This document shows, piece after piece, positions 37,013-51,800 of a stretch of DNA of 64,000 bases. The notes beneath the pieces are model-generated. The model saw only the letters and a program-made list of their open reading frames with translations, had not been told where the DNA came from and did no database searches. Positions within the stretch are counted from its first letter, which is position 1. Every line of letters begins with the position of its first letter. Made by a program: the position numbers and the translations under genes. Source of the stretch: Cycas panzhihuaensis (Eukaryota > Cycadophyta); NCBI GenBank assembly GCA_023213395.1, contig CM041465.1, forward strand, positions 185,759,741 through 185,823,740. The letters run 5' to 3'.

Positions 37013-38520
37013 TATAGGATCCTATATAACTGAAGCCTGGCATTGAGTTGAGTCGTGAGATCACTAGTTTCTAGGTGAAACTGTAAAACCTAAGACTTGT
37101 CTTAAGGGTCCATCATCTGTAGCAACGTGCAAAAGTAGGCACAATAGATCAATAGTAGTTGAAATAGTTAAAATCACTATTCAACAGAGCATAAGGGCCT
37201 ATTAAAGTCAATAATCAAGCATAAAGACCACAATTATGGTGTGAGTTGGCTCATTGGGGGCCATTAGAAGTGGGTTGATGATCTATAAGGTTGATTCAAG
37301 CTAGCAGAGCATGTACTGGTAGTGATTTGATGACTATGAGGACAACCATCTATATATATATATATATATATAAGTGAGTTATTTACTCATCTAAAACATT
37401 ATAAAATTAAAAAAGAAGTAAGTTTTTTTCAGTATGACTTACATCTAGTCTATATAAGGGAGGGATTGGAGCTTATTTAGAATGTTTTCAATCCTCTATA
37501 CTAAGATTAGATTGAGAATATAGTAGTGCATAGTATTAACTACTAAAATTTTGAGTCTTAATATCCTTATATGAGAGAAAGGCCCCCTTATTTTAGTCGT
37601 ATGCATAAACATAGCCCGAATTTGCATGTTAAGAGGTGTTTGGGCAAGTTCTAGTGTTTGTTGGGCATGTTTAGGAGGTGGCTAGGCCTTGTACACACTG
37701 TTTACTAGCCATATTAAAGCTGTTTATACCCATAGCCTTCTTTATTGGTAACTTGAAGGACATAATCTATGTATGTAGTTTAAAAACTATTATCCACATG
37801 ACTGGGCTCTTGTATGAAGTGGATGGTCTTAGATTTATCCATATACCAAATGTATAATAAGTGTAGGTTTGTGGTTTAGAGTGTTGGTCTGTTCATAGCA
37901 CGTAGGCAAAAATTGAATTGCGACAACCGCGTCTCTTAGAATCAGGTAGTATGACTTATTGTATCATGTTTTTGATGATATTTTACTAAGTTAAGACCTT
38001 AATAATATTAGTAAGATGATATAATGAAAAAATAAAGCATGTGGGTTATATGATATGGTGCAGTTGTTCATATAAAGTTGTAATTGTTGAAATATATCCT
38101 TTAGTATATTCTCTTTATAATTGAACATTATAAAAGGCCCATAGACCATTGAAAAATCATATTATTTTATAATGTATTATATTTCAGGACTCCTTGAGCC
38201 ATTTTGAGTGTGGATTGAGGAGATTTATTTTTGTTGTTACTTGGAGATCGTGTAATTCTGCTGTATGGAGTTGTCCCCATTCTTGGAGCACCTTTTTTAA
38301 GTGACTAAAGGATCATTTTTTATACTTTTGAGTTCATTTATAGGCATTTTGAAGCCATTTATGAGGGAAGAATAATCAATGACTCATTTAACCTATGTAT
38401 AGTTGCTGTTTGGTGCCCTCCAGAGTGTACCCTTGAGCTAGAGGAGGACATAGGGGTGTATTTTTTATCCAAAAGACAATAATTTTGGTGTTATTTGACA
38501 CATATTGAGATATGTTTCAA
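37013..38520 (+). other. Copia B2 untranslated leader
   Basis: Collinear with 3,359-4,783, with a small unit-3-specific insertion around 37,250. A (TA)11 tract lies at 37,350-37,372. No gene. Confidence 0.6.
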
Positions 38521-40690
38521 TAGATGGAGTGCCTTATATCTAAAGTTATCTTTAATGGTAACAATTTTAATGAGTGGAAGGCTAATATGGAGCTTATTCT
38601 GATGGTGAATTAACTCTAGAGTATCACTGAGGCTAAAGTGGATGTGATTCCACTAGACCATAAAGAGCATGTTCATCTCGAAGAGAAGAAATTTATGGCA
38701 CTAGGCTAGGGAGCTTTAATTCACAATCTAGATGAACTAGACAAAATATGGATAAAACTGTATGATTTATTTGAGAAGAAGAAGAGAAATAGACGTTTTA
38801 CTCTAATGTTGGAGTTACTCAATTCATGTGTGGAAGATCAGAATAACATCAACTCCTACCTAAATAAGATTATGTATTTAAAGAATAATCTAGAAAAACT
38901 AAAGTAGAATTCGATCGATGATACGTTATTATTCACAATAATCATGTCAAAGCTACCAACTGCATTTGCTAATTTTAAGAACATTTATGGTACAGTGATG
39001 GAGGCAGAAACTTTTGATGGGTTTAAAAACCTAATTCTAGCAGAAGATTCTAAGCTTAAATATCATGGTATGCTTGGAGGTTCAGAATCAAGTCAGGCCC
39101 TAGCCATGAAGACTCAGAGGAAGGAGGCCGCTAAGGAAGAGAAGATCACATAGAGGTTAGGAGAAAATTCACAAGATAAGAAGAAGTTCAATGGAAAATA
39201 CAATTACTACAAGAAGGATGGTCACTAGAAAAAAGAACTATTGGTTTAAAAGATGTTATAAGCATAAATTATGCTAGGATGATAAAGGAAAGAATATTGC
39301 TACTCATTACGTCAGACCACAGACTTTATCAGTCGAGTGAGATCAGAGAGATTATTGGGTACTTGACTCTAGAGTATATAAGCATATCTCCTACTAAAAG
39401 TACAACTTTGATATAATGAATAAAAATCAGAGCAGTGCTGAAATTATCCTTGGAGATGCTTATGTTTTTCTAATGTAAGGTATTAGAAGAGTATCCATTA
39501 TAGGAGGTAAGTTTACCAGGCTATACTATGTACCCAAGATGCAGTTGAACCTTCTTTTAGCCTAAAAAATTTGTAAACAAGGCATGAAGGTAGAGATTTA
39601 TAATGATAAATGCCTAATTAAGGATCTAAAGTAAAACTTCGTTATCAATGCTATTGGGAAAGTCAGGGACAAGTTCTGGGTATTTGAGAAATTTTAATCT
39701 TAGAAGAAGTCTTATGCCTTTGTTTCCAACATTAATAACGTGAGTAAACTTTGGCATAATCGCCTAGGACACCTTAATTATAGGAGTATTACACTACTAA
39801 AGAGGTTGAAGATGGTGGATGGACTGCCATCAATTTCCTGCTTAGATGGTATTTATAGTATGTGTATGTATGACAAGCACCACTGCTACCCTTTTACTCA
39901 GGAGAATGCCTAGAGAGCCAAGGAGAAGTTAGAGCTTGTACATTCAGATATAATTGGTCCTCTCCTAAACCCTTCTATATCAGGAGCTTGTTATACCCTT
40001 GTGTTTGTAGATGATTACACTAGGAAGGCCTAGGTCTACTTTCTTAAAAATAAGTTAGATATATTTAATTGCTTCTGTGACTGGAAAGTAATGGTAGAAA
40101 ATGAAAGTGATAAAAAAGATTAAGTCATTAAGAAGTGACAATGGCAAGGAATATGACAACCATATGTTTAATTAGTTTTACCACGATCATGGTATAAAGA
40201 GGGAATTTATAGTCTTGTATACCCCACAATATAATGGAGTTGCTAAATAAAAGAACCATACCATGATAGTGATGGTAAGGTATATGGTACACGCTAAAAA
40301 CTTGCCACTGATGTTTTGGATAGAGGTTATGATGACTACTATTTATATTTTGAACTCGGTACCCACTCAGGCAGTTTGCAACATGACCCTTGAAGAGAAA
40401 TGGATTAGTCAGAAGCCTGTCATTACCCATTTAAGAACCTTTGGATGTATTAGATACGCCCACATCCTAGATGATACTCATAAGAAGTTGGATTAGAAGA
40501 GTCTGAAGTGCATATTCATGGGGGTATGACAATGAGAATAAAGGCTACAGACTATGGGATCAATAGGGGAAGAAGATTGTGGTTAGTTAGGATGTAAAAT
40601 TTGATGAATTATAAGTAAAATTTGTATCTTTTCCATTTGAGTCATATCGCAATAGAGTCTAATTGCCTTACACTGAGAGAGAGTGGCATT
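38521..40690 (+). pseudogene. Copia B2: gag-protease-integrase relic without reverse transcriptase
   Basis: Sister of B1. Gag (about 38,521-39,153) has lost ~30 bases near 38,699, and the first part is broken by stops. The segment 38,944-39,153 stays open (MSKLPTAFANF..). At 39,117 it keeps CAG (Gln) where B1 has TAG. The knuckle reads Tyr for Cys at the same places as B1, with a TAG for Trp. Integrase zinc and core lie at about 39,740-40,260. The segment 40,263-40,496 is open (MFWIEVMMTTIYILNSVPT..GCIRYAHI). The stop in A*VY near 40,030 is shared with B1. Homology to copia ends near 40,690 with no RT. Confidence 0.85.
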
Positions 40691-42689
40691 GAACTCATCA
40701 TTCTAAGTACACTTCTCTTCCCCACTCTTAATCTAATTCTTTTTTTTAGAAACAAAAAAGAAGGAAACAAAAGAGAAAAGAAGAAATAAAAAAGAGAGAA
40801 AGTAGATATTTTTCTTTAGGCATATTACTTGTTCTCTTTCTCTTTTATGCATAAAAAATAAGAAAAAAAATATATATAAACATAAAAATTCCCTTAATAG
40901 AAAGGAAGCTCCCATCTTTTTTCTTTCCTATGTATGTGCATCACATTAGCACCTTCTAAAGCAGACCTTACATAGTTTCTTGTTTTTTTCTGAAAGCCTG
41001 AGCAAAGGAAGGGATTGTATAGTTGTGAGTCTTTGAACCTATAGGGTAATATTGCATTTCTAGCTAGGGTAGCTATCTGTATTCATTGAATAGGAAAAAC
41101 ATATAGATGCATGTGGGTGTGTGTTTTCTTTTATAGCATGTCATAGACTCCCACTATAAAAAATTTAAACCATTTACATGCATATATAAACACTTGTGTT
41201 GCACTAGTCTAGCCATTTTTACATCATTTAAGAGAATAATACACATCACACCCATGTTTAAGAGGTACAGAAGTGCCTTGAACAAGGCTTCGATTCACTT
41301 TCACCCTATGCACTCACCATCCATGCCCTAGGCTTGTGTTTCTAAGTGTGTTACTTGTGTTCCACCCTTGCTCACATATATTTCATATGGTTTTTAAATG
41401 GGACTTAGCCCATGGTTTCAATAAAATCAATGGGATATCCTTAGTATTAGCCATGAATTAAATTAGACCTACATTTGGGCACTATAAATATTTGACCAAA
41501 TGCAACCCTAAAAATTTTGAAACTTCAAAAATTAGTACCACAAAGTTTAGCATGGTGTTGTGAAGAATTTTCATAGTACCATGAAGTACTAGTAAACACT
41601 TACTTGTTAGGCAAAAAATAGAGTAGAAACAACATTGAGCAATACAAAAGCCAAAAAAGAAAGTGGAACAATCCATAAAAGGAGCATAATACAGGGAAAT
41701 CTAAATAAAATGGGACAAAACACATGAAAACAAAGGCAACATAATAGAATAGGATGAAGAAGAACACAAGCAAAGTGGCAAAGAAGCAAACGAAGCCTTA
41801 TATAGTTACTAAGTGACCTTTCTTAACCTAGTAAACTTAAAGGGATGATGAAAATAACCATCAACTATGGTCAAAATCATCATTAGCAAAAGGGATGACC
41901 AACTCATCCAAAAATCAATAAGCAAACTCAGGCATACACTCACATGCAACTAATCTAAGTTATATTAAGCTATGATAAGTAAAGAGTGAGTATGTACCTT
42001 CACTTACCTGTTGTCATTGTGTCCATATCATTCCTGAATTATAGGAAATAGTTAGTTTTTGTTCCTTATTTTTGTTCCATATTTTGATGGTGATGGGAAT
42101 TTCAGTATGACAAGATCTTCATCACTTCACATTCTTCAAAGATTTTGTTTTAGATTTTCAACATTTCAAATATTGACTTTTCAGTCTTTTAAATTATCAC
42201 ATTATACTTTTAGTGGATATCTTCAACATTAATAGGATTTGATGCCTAGGGCATTATGTTGATGCAAGAGCTTGTTTCTTTGGTGTAAGTTAGGCTCCTA
42301 GGTGCTTACAAGTGTTTTTTCCCCTTCAAAATATCATTATATAACTTTATAAAGTCCCCTTTATAAGGGTTATGTATATCAATTAATAATTAGGGTTTAT
42401 TAATATTTAATTAAAGGAGTTGATTTAAGAGATTCATTAGTTCATTTTTCAACAAATTTATTGAATTTGCCCTCTTATTCATTGTATAAATATATCATTC
42501 CATCAATAAAATAGATTGGACATTGGTCTTAGGAAATTTAGACTTGGGTTTAGACATAACCAATTCATATTGGTGTATAATTTCTCCATTTTGGCCCTTC
42601 TTTCATCTTCTTTTAGTCTACCTTTATCCTCTTATTTATTTAAAGGATTAAGATGTCCTTTTGGAGGCATGTTTCTAAGATGTATATGA
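40691..42689. repeat. Duplicated segment of unknown nature (unit 3 copy)
   Basis: Collinear with 7,016-9,029. The TC/TA microsatellite of unit 1 is not expanded here. Hydrophobic minus-strand frames (41,482-41,789) match those at 7,809-8,129 only as DNA and are split differently, so I do not call a gene. Confidence 0.6.
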
Positions 42690-45600
42690 TCATTCTTTAG
42701 AGAAAGTTTGAGTGAAGATAACCTTAAATGGAGTAGTTCTAGGTATGTAAATAAATCTCCTCACTTAATATAAATCAATAAAATCAAATATTTTAATATG
42801 CTTTTCTTATAATAGCATTCTTCTTAACACCAATATTTTCTCAAGACAACATGCAATAGTCATCCAAATATACATCAACTCCATGACCTATTTAATTAGG
42901 TAAAAAATTTTCCCAATAGGTTTGACATTCAATCCCAATTTATTGTTCTACTAATAAGCTATCTTGAATTTTATTCTATCAATAAAATCATTATGTATTA
43001 ATTATTATTTAGGTATTCATAGTCCTTTCACCAGTTCCCTCTCATAAATAATCAATTTATGCTTTATCAAGAAACTCATATTGAGACAGGTACCTTTTGT
43101 TTGAGTTCTTAGTAATTAAGGAGAAATTTGTGATAGTTACTATTTAATTAACTTCAATGATCATATGTATTTGCTTTGGATCTAGCACTAGTTACTAATC
43201 TTTGGATGCGACATATTTGGTAAGAGTTATTTGATTTCATTGAGTGGTGTAAAACATTAGTTATTTGGATTGATGTTGCTCTATATTCATTTCCTCTTTT
43301 TTTTCTTTTCTTTGCCATAATCTAATAAATCCTTTTCCATGCCACTTAATGACTGGTATTTATAAACTAATTTCCAATGGCATTTAAAGGTGTTATTTGA
43401 TTCTTAATGTAATCATCTATTAATAAGCATATTAGTCTTGACACATAATAGGACTAATCTATCATGCTAATCATGTTTTCAAACCATTTTATACATAATT
43501 TCATTCTTGAATTATGCCTCATATGTGTTGATATAGTCACCTTATATAAGTTTATAAACCCTGATCAATTAGAGTACTATAACAACAACTTTGAATTTAA
43601 CTCTATTTGCATCAAAAGTTACTTAGTTCTCTTTCTCGACACTCATGAAAATACAACATAGCCTTTCAATGCCTAAATAAATAAATACTAATTACTCATT
43701 TAGATTTCTTGACACCTCCTCAAATAATGTGATATCACACCACGAAGGCGTTATCTTTTAACACATAACCACCCTTTTCTTAATAGAAATGTATCAATAT
43801 TAAAACTTGATATTTGGCACTATATGATTGCCCATTTTTATCTCCAAGATGTTTATGAAATATAGATAGTAGCTGCCTTATATTAAGAATGTGCTTGTTT
43901 TTGAAATTATCACAGACAATAAAGTTTTTCTTGGTAAAATTAATATGCATCTTTTAAAACATATATATTTGATATATTGTTTGCTGAAAATAACTTTGAT
44001 TCATATGTTTCATTATTTTTTCATTGCCATATTAGTTTGTCAAATAGAGGTGTCTTTCTTTTGGTAATTGAGTAACCTAAGCTTATATTTACATAATCAC
44101 ATTTTAATAAAATAAATTGAAGTGTTTTTAAATATTTTTTAATGTTTATAGGTATGAAAATAAGAAAATTTTACTGTTGTGATTTAATTTTAATAGGTGG
44201 GTTTAAGTATAGTGGTTAGGAAATATAGAGCTAAACATTAACAAATAGAAAGTCATGGGTTCAACTCTTATTAATTCACCTTTCACAAAGTACACACATA
44301 ATCTAGGATAATTCATTTTTTTAATACCTTTTCATTTTTCATTTTAATCTTTATATTATATATTTTAAACAATGGCATTTCACCAAATTACAAGTATAAA
44401 CTACAACACTCTAATTGATTTAGAGACATCATCTAAACCATTAAATATATACATTTTTACACACTTAAGATTGTATTTATTTAAAGGCAAAAGTAAGCAC
44501 TTTGGGATATTTTGTAAGTCATCTTATTAGGTATAAAATAACAACTTTCAAACAAACAAAACATATTCTTTTCTTGACCTATCATTATAACAAAATATTG
44601 TCTATTTTTGAATCAAGTTTTGATGGATTTTAGGCTCTTAAACACATGAATATAATCACTTAAAAATGCATTCATTTCAAAGAGAAAATTATTCATCCAT
44701 GTGTTGTTTAGAAAAAACTAAATGACCTTATTTTAACACATAATACCCTACATTTTAATCAACTATTGATAAACATTTAATAAACAAACAGATTAAAATC
44801 ACATTTACTTGAAAGTTAAAAAGTGAACTTTGAAGGTGTTTCAAAATAATCATTAAATTCCATACTGTTGATCAGGTTCTTTTGGACTTATAAAATGCAC
44901 ATACATGTACCTCTAAAATTACATCTATTTCAAATCATGAATGAATCATGTTCATGTGCTTTATGATTAGTGTTAAAATGACATATTCTTACACCTCTAT
45001 GTGACCTCATAATGACAAGAAGTTGAGCCTCATTTCTAATAAATGAAATCTAATTAAAATTGAATAAATAAGGTTTTTTTGTTAAGTCATTGTTTCTCTT
45101 GTTATTCATACCATTTAAAGTTGCATGCTTTAAGTATATCAAAATTTATAATAATTGAGTACTCACCAAGTTATCTTTGTAAAACTTCACAAGTAGGTAT
45201 CTTTTCTAATCTACATAGAAGTAATTACGAGATATTAAAGCAACATTAATATGCATATAGGTTTGGAGAATTAAATGCATTTATATTTTGTTTTGTTGGA
45301 ATAAAGTAAACTAAGAGGGAAAGGGAATTTGTTGTATTTACATGTAGTTTGGTTTCATTTTTTTTTTTATTAACTTAGAAAACCATTAATTAAATTAAAA
45401 AAATATTACTCTATTTAACTATATTTGCTTATAGGAACATTGAGGGTTTAAATTATATTTTTATTTTGATTTTAGACTAACTCCTATAAGAGCTAAGGTG
45501 TACATTGTTAAAATAAAAATTATAAAAATATATACAAAATAAGAATAAAAAATTTTATTTTTCCATCATAATCACACACATGATAAATTTAGGATCAAAT

Positions 45601-45862
45601 AAATCTTTGTTGTCACATTTTTCCTTCATTTGTATGTATTGTTCAGCCAACATCTTAGATTAGGACTTTTGTCGCACTAAAAATTTTGAAACGAGGCATC
45701 ATTGTTGAACTATTTTTACTTTGTCAATTCATCATCATCCCTTAAGATCCTTAGGTAAGGTGTTTGTAGATTCTAAACCCTATTTCATTGCTCTCACCAA
45801 GTCATTACTAAACTAAGACCCTCCATGAAAATATGGACCTATAATATGCCAAGTCCTCATCA
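42690..45862. repeat. Repeat C, copy C3
   Basis: The most intact C copy. It carries neither the hairpin of C1 nor the TA microsatellite of C2. It ends GCCAAGTCCTCA and is joined directly to D', giving the clean C-D junction. Confidence 0.85.
44196..44280 (+). other. tRNA-like segment in repeat C3
   Basis: GGTGGGT..ATTCACC end pairing, A-box-like AAGTATAGTGGTTAG and B-box-like GGGTTCAACTC, as at 10,541-10,625. Confidence 0.4.
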
Positions 45863-45863
45863 A

Positions 45864-46690
45864 GCTAGGGTTAGTTCCTTCGTAGGGATATAATCATGTA
45901 GATGTGCTTTACTTACTAGAACCTATCCATAAAAACTTATACTATAAAGTGATTTTGGTAGATGTAAGGGTAATAAAAAGTAAGTAGGTTGATCCTATGC
46001 TCATTCTTTAGGAATGTGTCATGAAGTTATAGCTAGTTGAGTGGCCTTCTTTAAAGAGACCCTAGGGGACTTTATTGTTCCATTGTCTATACTATTTAGG
46101 ATTACTCAATACATCTTATGGTTTACCTTGGAATTCATTACCAAGGTTGGAGATGGTGATTCTAATAGGGTTAAGGTTGTATTACTAAGAGAGACCACAT
46201 AATAATCTTGGATCAGAGGAGTGGATTGGTAACTTTAACAACTTCAGTTTGGTATTTTCTACCTTACTATATAAAATAATATCAATATGATAACCTAGTA
46301 CTAGAACTTTCTTTATAGTGAGATGAACCCCCAACTATTAGGTTAATTTATATTTTATTTCTCATTCATCTATTTGCCCATCAGGTTTTTTGAACTCTTG
46401 CATTGATCATTATATATTTTAATTAGATGAAACACATTTTATTTGTCATTTGATCAAACGTTCCCTTGTTTAATTCTTTTTCTAATTCGTAAAATGTAGA
46501 CTCCAATGTGTTCTTAACTCACATAGGGCATATAGATTATTTTAGGTGGAAACTAAGAGTATTACATTCCTACATCAATAACCATTTAAAAATACTTTAG
46601 CATGCACCCCTTAATTCAAAAGGGGATTGGTCTATATTCTTTTCCTACTTTTATAATAAACATGTTCCAATAAATGTTTCTAACATGAGT
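45864..46690. repeat. Repeat D, copy D' (3' truncated)
   Basis: Collinear with D1 from about 1,885 to 2,700 and with D3 from 35,577. Similarity stops after AATAAATGTTTCTAACAT near 46,690. No copia A LTR precedes it, so it shows the site before copia A insertion. Confidence 0.85.
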
Positions 46691-47058
46691 GTGTTCTTTT
46701 GGTTTTGGTGGGAAGATAGCCAGTTACGCATACGTGGGTAGCGTGCACGATGGCGATGATTAGTCACATTAATTGTGAACATTGGTCCTTGGTTCACATG
46801 AGTGTTGATATTAATGTATATGTACTATCTATTTATACGTACATTTCAATTCAATTAGAAATTAGGATGGTGACAAATTCCTACACAATGCTCCTTTTTT
46901 ATGCTTCACCCACCAATATTCAAATGTTTGTAGTATATAAAATTTTAATTAAGTTAACTTTTTATTGTATTTGTTTTTGTAATATGCTTCAAAATTTTCA
47001 CACAGAAATTTTACAGTTGAAAATGTATTATTTTAAAGTTATTTCAAATCTTTAAAAA

Positions 47059-47059
<1 letters not shown>

Positions 47060-47125
<66 letters not shown>

Positions 47126-47138
47126 GAGAGAGAGAGAA
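47060..47138. repeat. (AC)n(AG)n compound microsatellite
   Basis: About 62 bases of AC with one AT interruption, then AG repeats. Confidence 0.97.
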
Positions 47139-47894
47139 TATTTATATAGTAAATGAATGATATAATAATTGAATAGTATGAGAAGCCATTTATTATTTAT
47201 GATTGTTTACGTTAGAGTTTGAATTTTATTTTGTTAAAGTGATTATAGAAATTAAAAAATTATGAAATAAATTTTTTGCATTAAAATGTTTTATTTTTAT
47301 TTTTTTGATATAAAAGAGAAAAGGAAATCAATTTTAAAAGCATATGATAATGATTGTGAGAGTTTATTTCAATTATTTTAGTGAGTCTTTTCAAAGCTTT
47401 TAGATGCATTTTTAATGTATTTTGATTAACATTTATATATACATTTTAATAAGCAAATCAATGGATAGGCCATGTGTTTTCAGAATATAGGATTAGGAAA
47501 TGTGGATGGTATAGGATATTAGGTTAAGTCCCATGGCATTTTATAGGTCATATTAAATAAAATATTTTAGAATATTTTTTGAGCAAACATTTATTTATCA
47601 TATATTTAAATGCATGTAAGTGTAGGATTTGCATCCATCTTGCAATGAAAGACTTAGGCTGCTCTAATTTGATGAATGACGAAACAAAGAATTTAGTTTG
47701 TTAATTCGATGCATGAATATGTGAAGGCATAAAAATCTTGATACATGTCCATTGAGTGGTATAATACCATTTCTTTTATACCTCTTAAACATATGATTAA
47801 ATGATCTTAAACGCATGAGAATTTAAGACACTACTTTAATGAAATCTACTAGCATAGTATACAATATAAATCAAATACCAAGACTATCAAAACT

Positions 47895-47919
47895 TCTCTC
47901 TCTCTCTCTCTCTCTGTAT

Positions 47920-47988
<69 letters not shown>
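47895..47988. repeat. (TC)n(TA)n compound microsatellite
   Basis: TC tract of about 22 bases followed by about 70 bases of TA with a few GTA variants. Same TC-to-TA layout as 7,194-7,239. Confidence 0.97.
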
Positions 47989-47990
<2 letters not shown>

Positions 47991-48592
47991 AAAAAAAATA
48001 TTTAAGACAAATTGTTAACCTATTTTCCATCTAAGCATATACTAGATCTAAGGGTGGATAATTTTGGTTGCTTTTCTTGTCAACATTATAGTCAAGAATG
48101 GATCATTAATTTGTTTTAGATTATTTTAAATCTATCAAGACATCACCTCAATGTAAACGGATTCTATCTAACTCTATTTGTGCTTCATGTCACCTAGTGG
48201 TTTATAATCCCTTTGTCTTAAAGGGTTTAAATGTTGCCTCTATACTATCATTCAATTAAGTTGATATTAACAACAAAATTAGAGGATTACTATCATTGTG
48301 ATTAGCATCTCTAAATTTTTAGTCAATTAGAGATGCATTCTAGTTTGCATGCTTATTCTTAATCATACTTTTTTTTATGATCTAAAATTTGTCTAATTCG
48401 ATGTGTAGCCATTGCTATGGTTTTGAAGACTCTACCTATTTCCACCTATAATATTATGTGTATATTTGGCATGTTTGATGGCCAATTTGTTACTAATTTT
48501 AACAATTGTTATAGATATGTAAGGGATATCTTGGATCCATTTAAGATTTATGGTAGATCAAATGAGGACTTTAAGGATCTTATGTGGAGACT

Positions 48593-48865
48593 TTTTTTAA
48601 GTTATAAGAGAAGATCAATACTCTTTTTCAATTCATGATTATACCTTAAAACCATTTATAAAGGAGAAAAAACATATCTCCAATATCAATGGCAATAACA
48701 TTATGGCCAATCTAGTGCCCTTAATCTAGTATCTAGTGAAGAACTAGCTATTAGAATGTAATAAGATAGTTGATAGATATTAGGGTTAGTGGATAATCAA
48801 ACAAAATAGAATGAGTTTATGACCACTTTATATGGTAGAGAACATACATGGTATCATGGTATGAT
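48593..48865. repeat. Repeat F, copy 2, leading into gypsy gag
   Basis: Matches 18,315-18,585. In this copy the sequence continues into the gag relic that follows. Confidence 0.7.
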
Positions 48866-49590
48866 AGATTAGAAATTGTTTAAAGACTTGGACAATTGTA
48901 AGAAGCAATTCTTGAGAGCATTTAGACATTAATATTTATGGTAATCAACATTTACAGAACTAAAGAATTTATAGATACAACCACATGAAATGCTCTATAT
49001 ATTTACATTAAGATGTGGGGAGGCATTTACTCAAACCATATGTTAACTGGATGAGAAATAATGCATCAACTATTTTTTGAATTAGATTCCTTAACAATAA
49101 GAATTATAGTTCTATAGAGAAACCCAAAGACTTTTGAAGAAACAATTGACATTATAATGGAATTGGAAGACAAAGTTTATGCAAATTTCCTTGTTTAAAC
49201 TTCACAAGTAGTAGAGCGATTAATTCAGGCATTACAAAAGATTAATATTCCAATAAAAGAACAACCATTGAGAAAAAATATTTCATGAGGTGTGTGGGCA
49301 TCCAATAGAAGAATGTACTCAAAATATGGTATTAAGTAATCATCTGAGAATATCTTGTTGCTACTACTACATATGTAATATAAAGACACATGATATGTGT
49401 GACTATAACTTCAAAACAAAGGCTAAGCATGGAACCCAACAAAGGCCTAAACAAAGGCAACGAGAAGCACTGAAAGCATGAAAGATGCCCAATGCCATAA
49501 CTATAGAATTTGAAGTCACATGTAAAGGGATTATCCCTTCAATGAACTTGGTGTTACTGTTTAAACCTAATGTGGACCTAGCAATCATAA
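48840..49590 (+). pseudogene. Ty3/gypsy gag relic with zinc knuckles
   Basis: Decayed capsid region: HTWYHGMIDQKLFKDLDN (near 48,846-48,890), then a Gln/Leu-rich region with ESL-like HEMLYIF near 48,985 and stops throughout. A reading frame from 49,290 shows two Cys/His clusters, CGHPIEEC (its leading ligand lies just upstream) and CNIKTHDMC, followed by a Lys/Arg/Gln-rich tail. This fits a nucleocapsid of a gypsy element with two knuckles. No start or LTR could be placed. Confidence 0.6.
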
Positions 49591-51800
49591 AATAATAAAT
49601 TACCTTATTATGCTATAGAACATAAATGGGAAAGGAAAATCCATCCATCATATGGCTACAATCAGAGCTTCTCCATTTGCTCAATGATCTATATATAATT
49701 CTAGATTTCAAAGGTAATAAGAGATGAATTAGGTTATGAAATAAGGCATAATTAGAGGGTAGAATGATTACAAGTCAAAAAGCAATTTGTAAATGGTACA
49801 AATAAGATTTTGAATCAAATAAACTAGGTAATTGGACCCAAAGTCACATAAGTCATTTTTCAAAGATAAAGAGAAATTTAAGCATAAATACTCATGTCAA
49901 CCAGAGTAAGAAGCTTTGCTACTTCTAATACTAAAGGGACTTTGTGTGAAAGTTGGAGATATTAATGAAACCCAAAAGGTACTCACATTAAAAATCATAT
50001 AAATTATACAATTATTTTAGAAAAAATATTTTGGACCCTTTTAAGGAACAAACAATAAATATTGGCGAGGTTAGACAGACAATGAAGATAACATTGATAA
50101 AATAAAAAAAATTTCAAACCTTTGGCTGATATGCAAATTCAAGATTTCACATTATAAGATGCAATAGTCAACTTTAGGTCACAAATAAATCTTATGAGGG
50201 AGTAAACACGAGTATGAATAGGTTAACCAACTCTAGAAAAAATTGTAATTATGATTTTAAGGCTACCAATAAAATCTTGGTTACCTTATAGGAAGATTGT
50301 GAAGGTTTCTTGTAACTTGTTAGGGACTAATAGTTAGAACAAACTTTGAAGTTGTTTCTCTACCATCTACAAATGATGTCTATTAATTATTATTGGGTGG
50401 ATCATGGGAATGAAAGATGAGAGAAACTCTTTATCTTTACATGTAATGCATAATATTTCAATAGGGAAATGGATCTATTTTTGTTCTTTTAGATAAATGA
50501 TTGACAAAATATGTATAAAATTATGCTTTGGTCTTGATAAGGAATGAAGTAACCTAGGACTAGTATGAGTATATTTATCATTACCAAGTAGAAGTAGTTG
50601 ATTTAGTCAATGCTATGGTGGAATAAAGCCATAAGAGGGGTTACGAGCATAGCAATAAGAGAGGTATAAGAAATACCATTCTTTTGTATAATATCAATTC
50701 CATTAGCCAAATTATTGGAACAAGAAGGTAAAACGATTGTTAGTCAAACTAATCACCTATAACAGAATAATTGATGCACTCTTTAGACCAATTTTATATG
50801 AAAATTAATAAAAACAAAACCTAGATATCAATTTCATGTTGCCTTAGACACATACTTTCAAGAGGGTTGTATTTAATTAGTGGTTGGATTTTCAATCTTC
50901 ATGGTAGACATAGGCTTAATCCATTCAATTCTTCTAGAGAAGATATAATTTATGGTAAAAATATTAGCTACAATAATTTTAGAAATATAAAGGTGATGTA
51001 AGTCTATTCATGCATATACAATGTCGTGAATGAATATGGTTGAGTAAGATAACTCATATAGTATTTTACCCCATTTGTTTGCAACCATATTTTAAAAAGT
51101 TTCCTTATGATTAATACTTGGATATTTTAAGGAAGTAACAAATAGTTAATTTGGTAAGTCTTAATAAGTAGTTTCAAAATACTTTTTGAATTTAAATTGC
51201 AAGAGACCCAATTTATCTCATACTACACAAGACTAGGAATTTCTCATTTAAAGTTACAAAAATAATGACCAAGGTGTTTAAGATTTTACAAGAGGTACAA
51301 TACTTTGCTATTAGATGACACAAGTTGGTGAGCTAATAGATGATGATATCCAATAACACTTCAAGTATAATGAAAGGAAAGCAATGAAGGAATACCTGAG
51401 ATACAATGTTAGTAATAAAAATATGGTAAGGCACCTTATTTGAAACCAATCAATCTTAGCATAATCGATGATCCAAAAATACTTATATAGGTGAAGGTTG
51501 GATGGATAATATCTTCATATAAACACATGATCTTTTTAAAGAATTCTAGGATGTTTTTGCCTAGACTTATAAGGGCTTAAAGAAAATCCTCAAAACATAT
51601 TGGGTTGATGAAGGTTGAATTGGAAGGAGTAAAGTTACCCTGGTAGAAATTATATAGGTTAAATCCCAAGTACAAAGAAAAATATATAAGAAGATGAGAA
51701 GTTGGTAAGTACTAGATGTAATTATTAAATAAAAAATAATGAATAAGTTAGTTATATAGTCATAATAAAGAAACAAATGGCAAGTTTATAATTTTTGCTA
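49591..51800 (+). other. Decayed gypsy gag-RT interval
   Basis: This is the stretch where protease and the N-terminal RT would lie. No active-site motif can be read with confidence; stops occur in all frames. Confidence 0.4.

Larger units (their letters stand above)
46691..48592. other. Unassigned AT-rich sequence with two compound microsatellites
   Basis: No gene recognised. The open frames here (46,750-47,055, 48,417-48,638) have no family motif. (AC)n(AG)n lies at 47,060-47,138 and (TC)n(TA)n at 47,895-47,988. Confidence 0.5.

Noticed and set aside
46750-47055. 101-residue plus-strand frame
   Set aside because: Single-copy here, AT-rich, no recognisable motif or gene context; not enough to call a gene.
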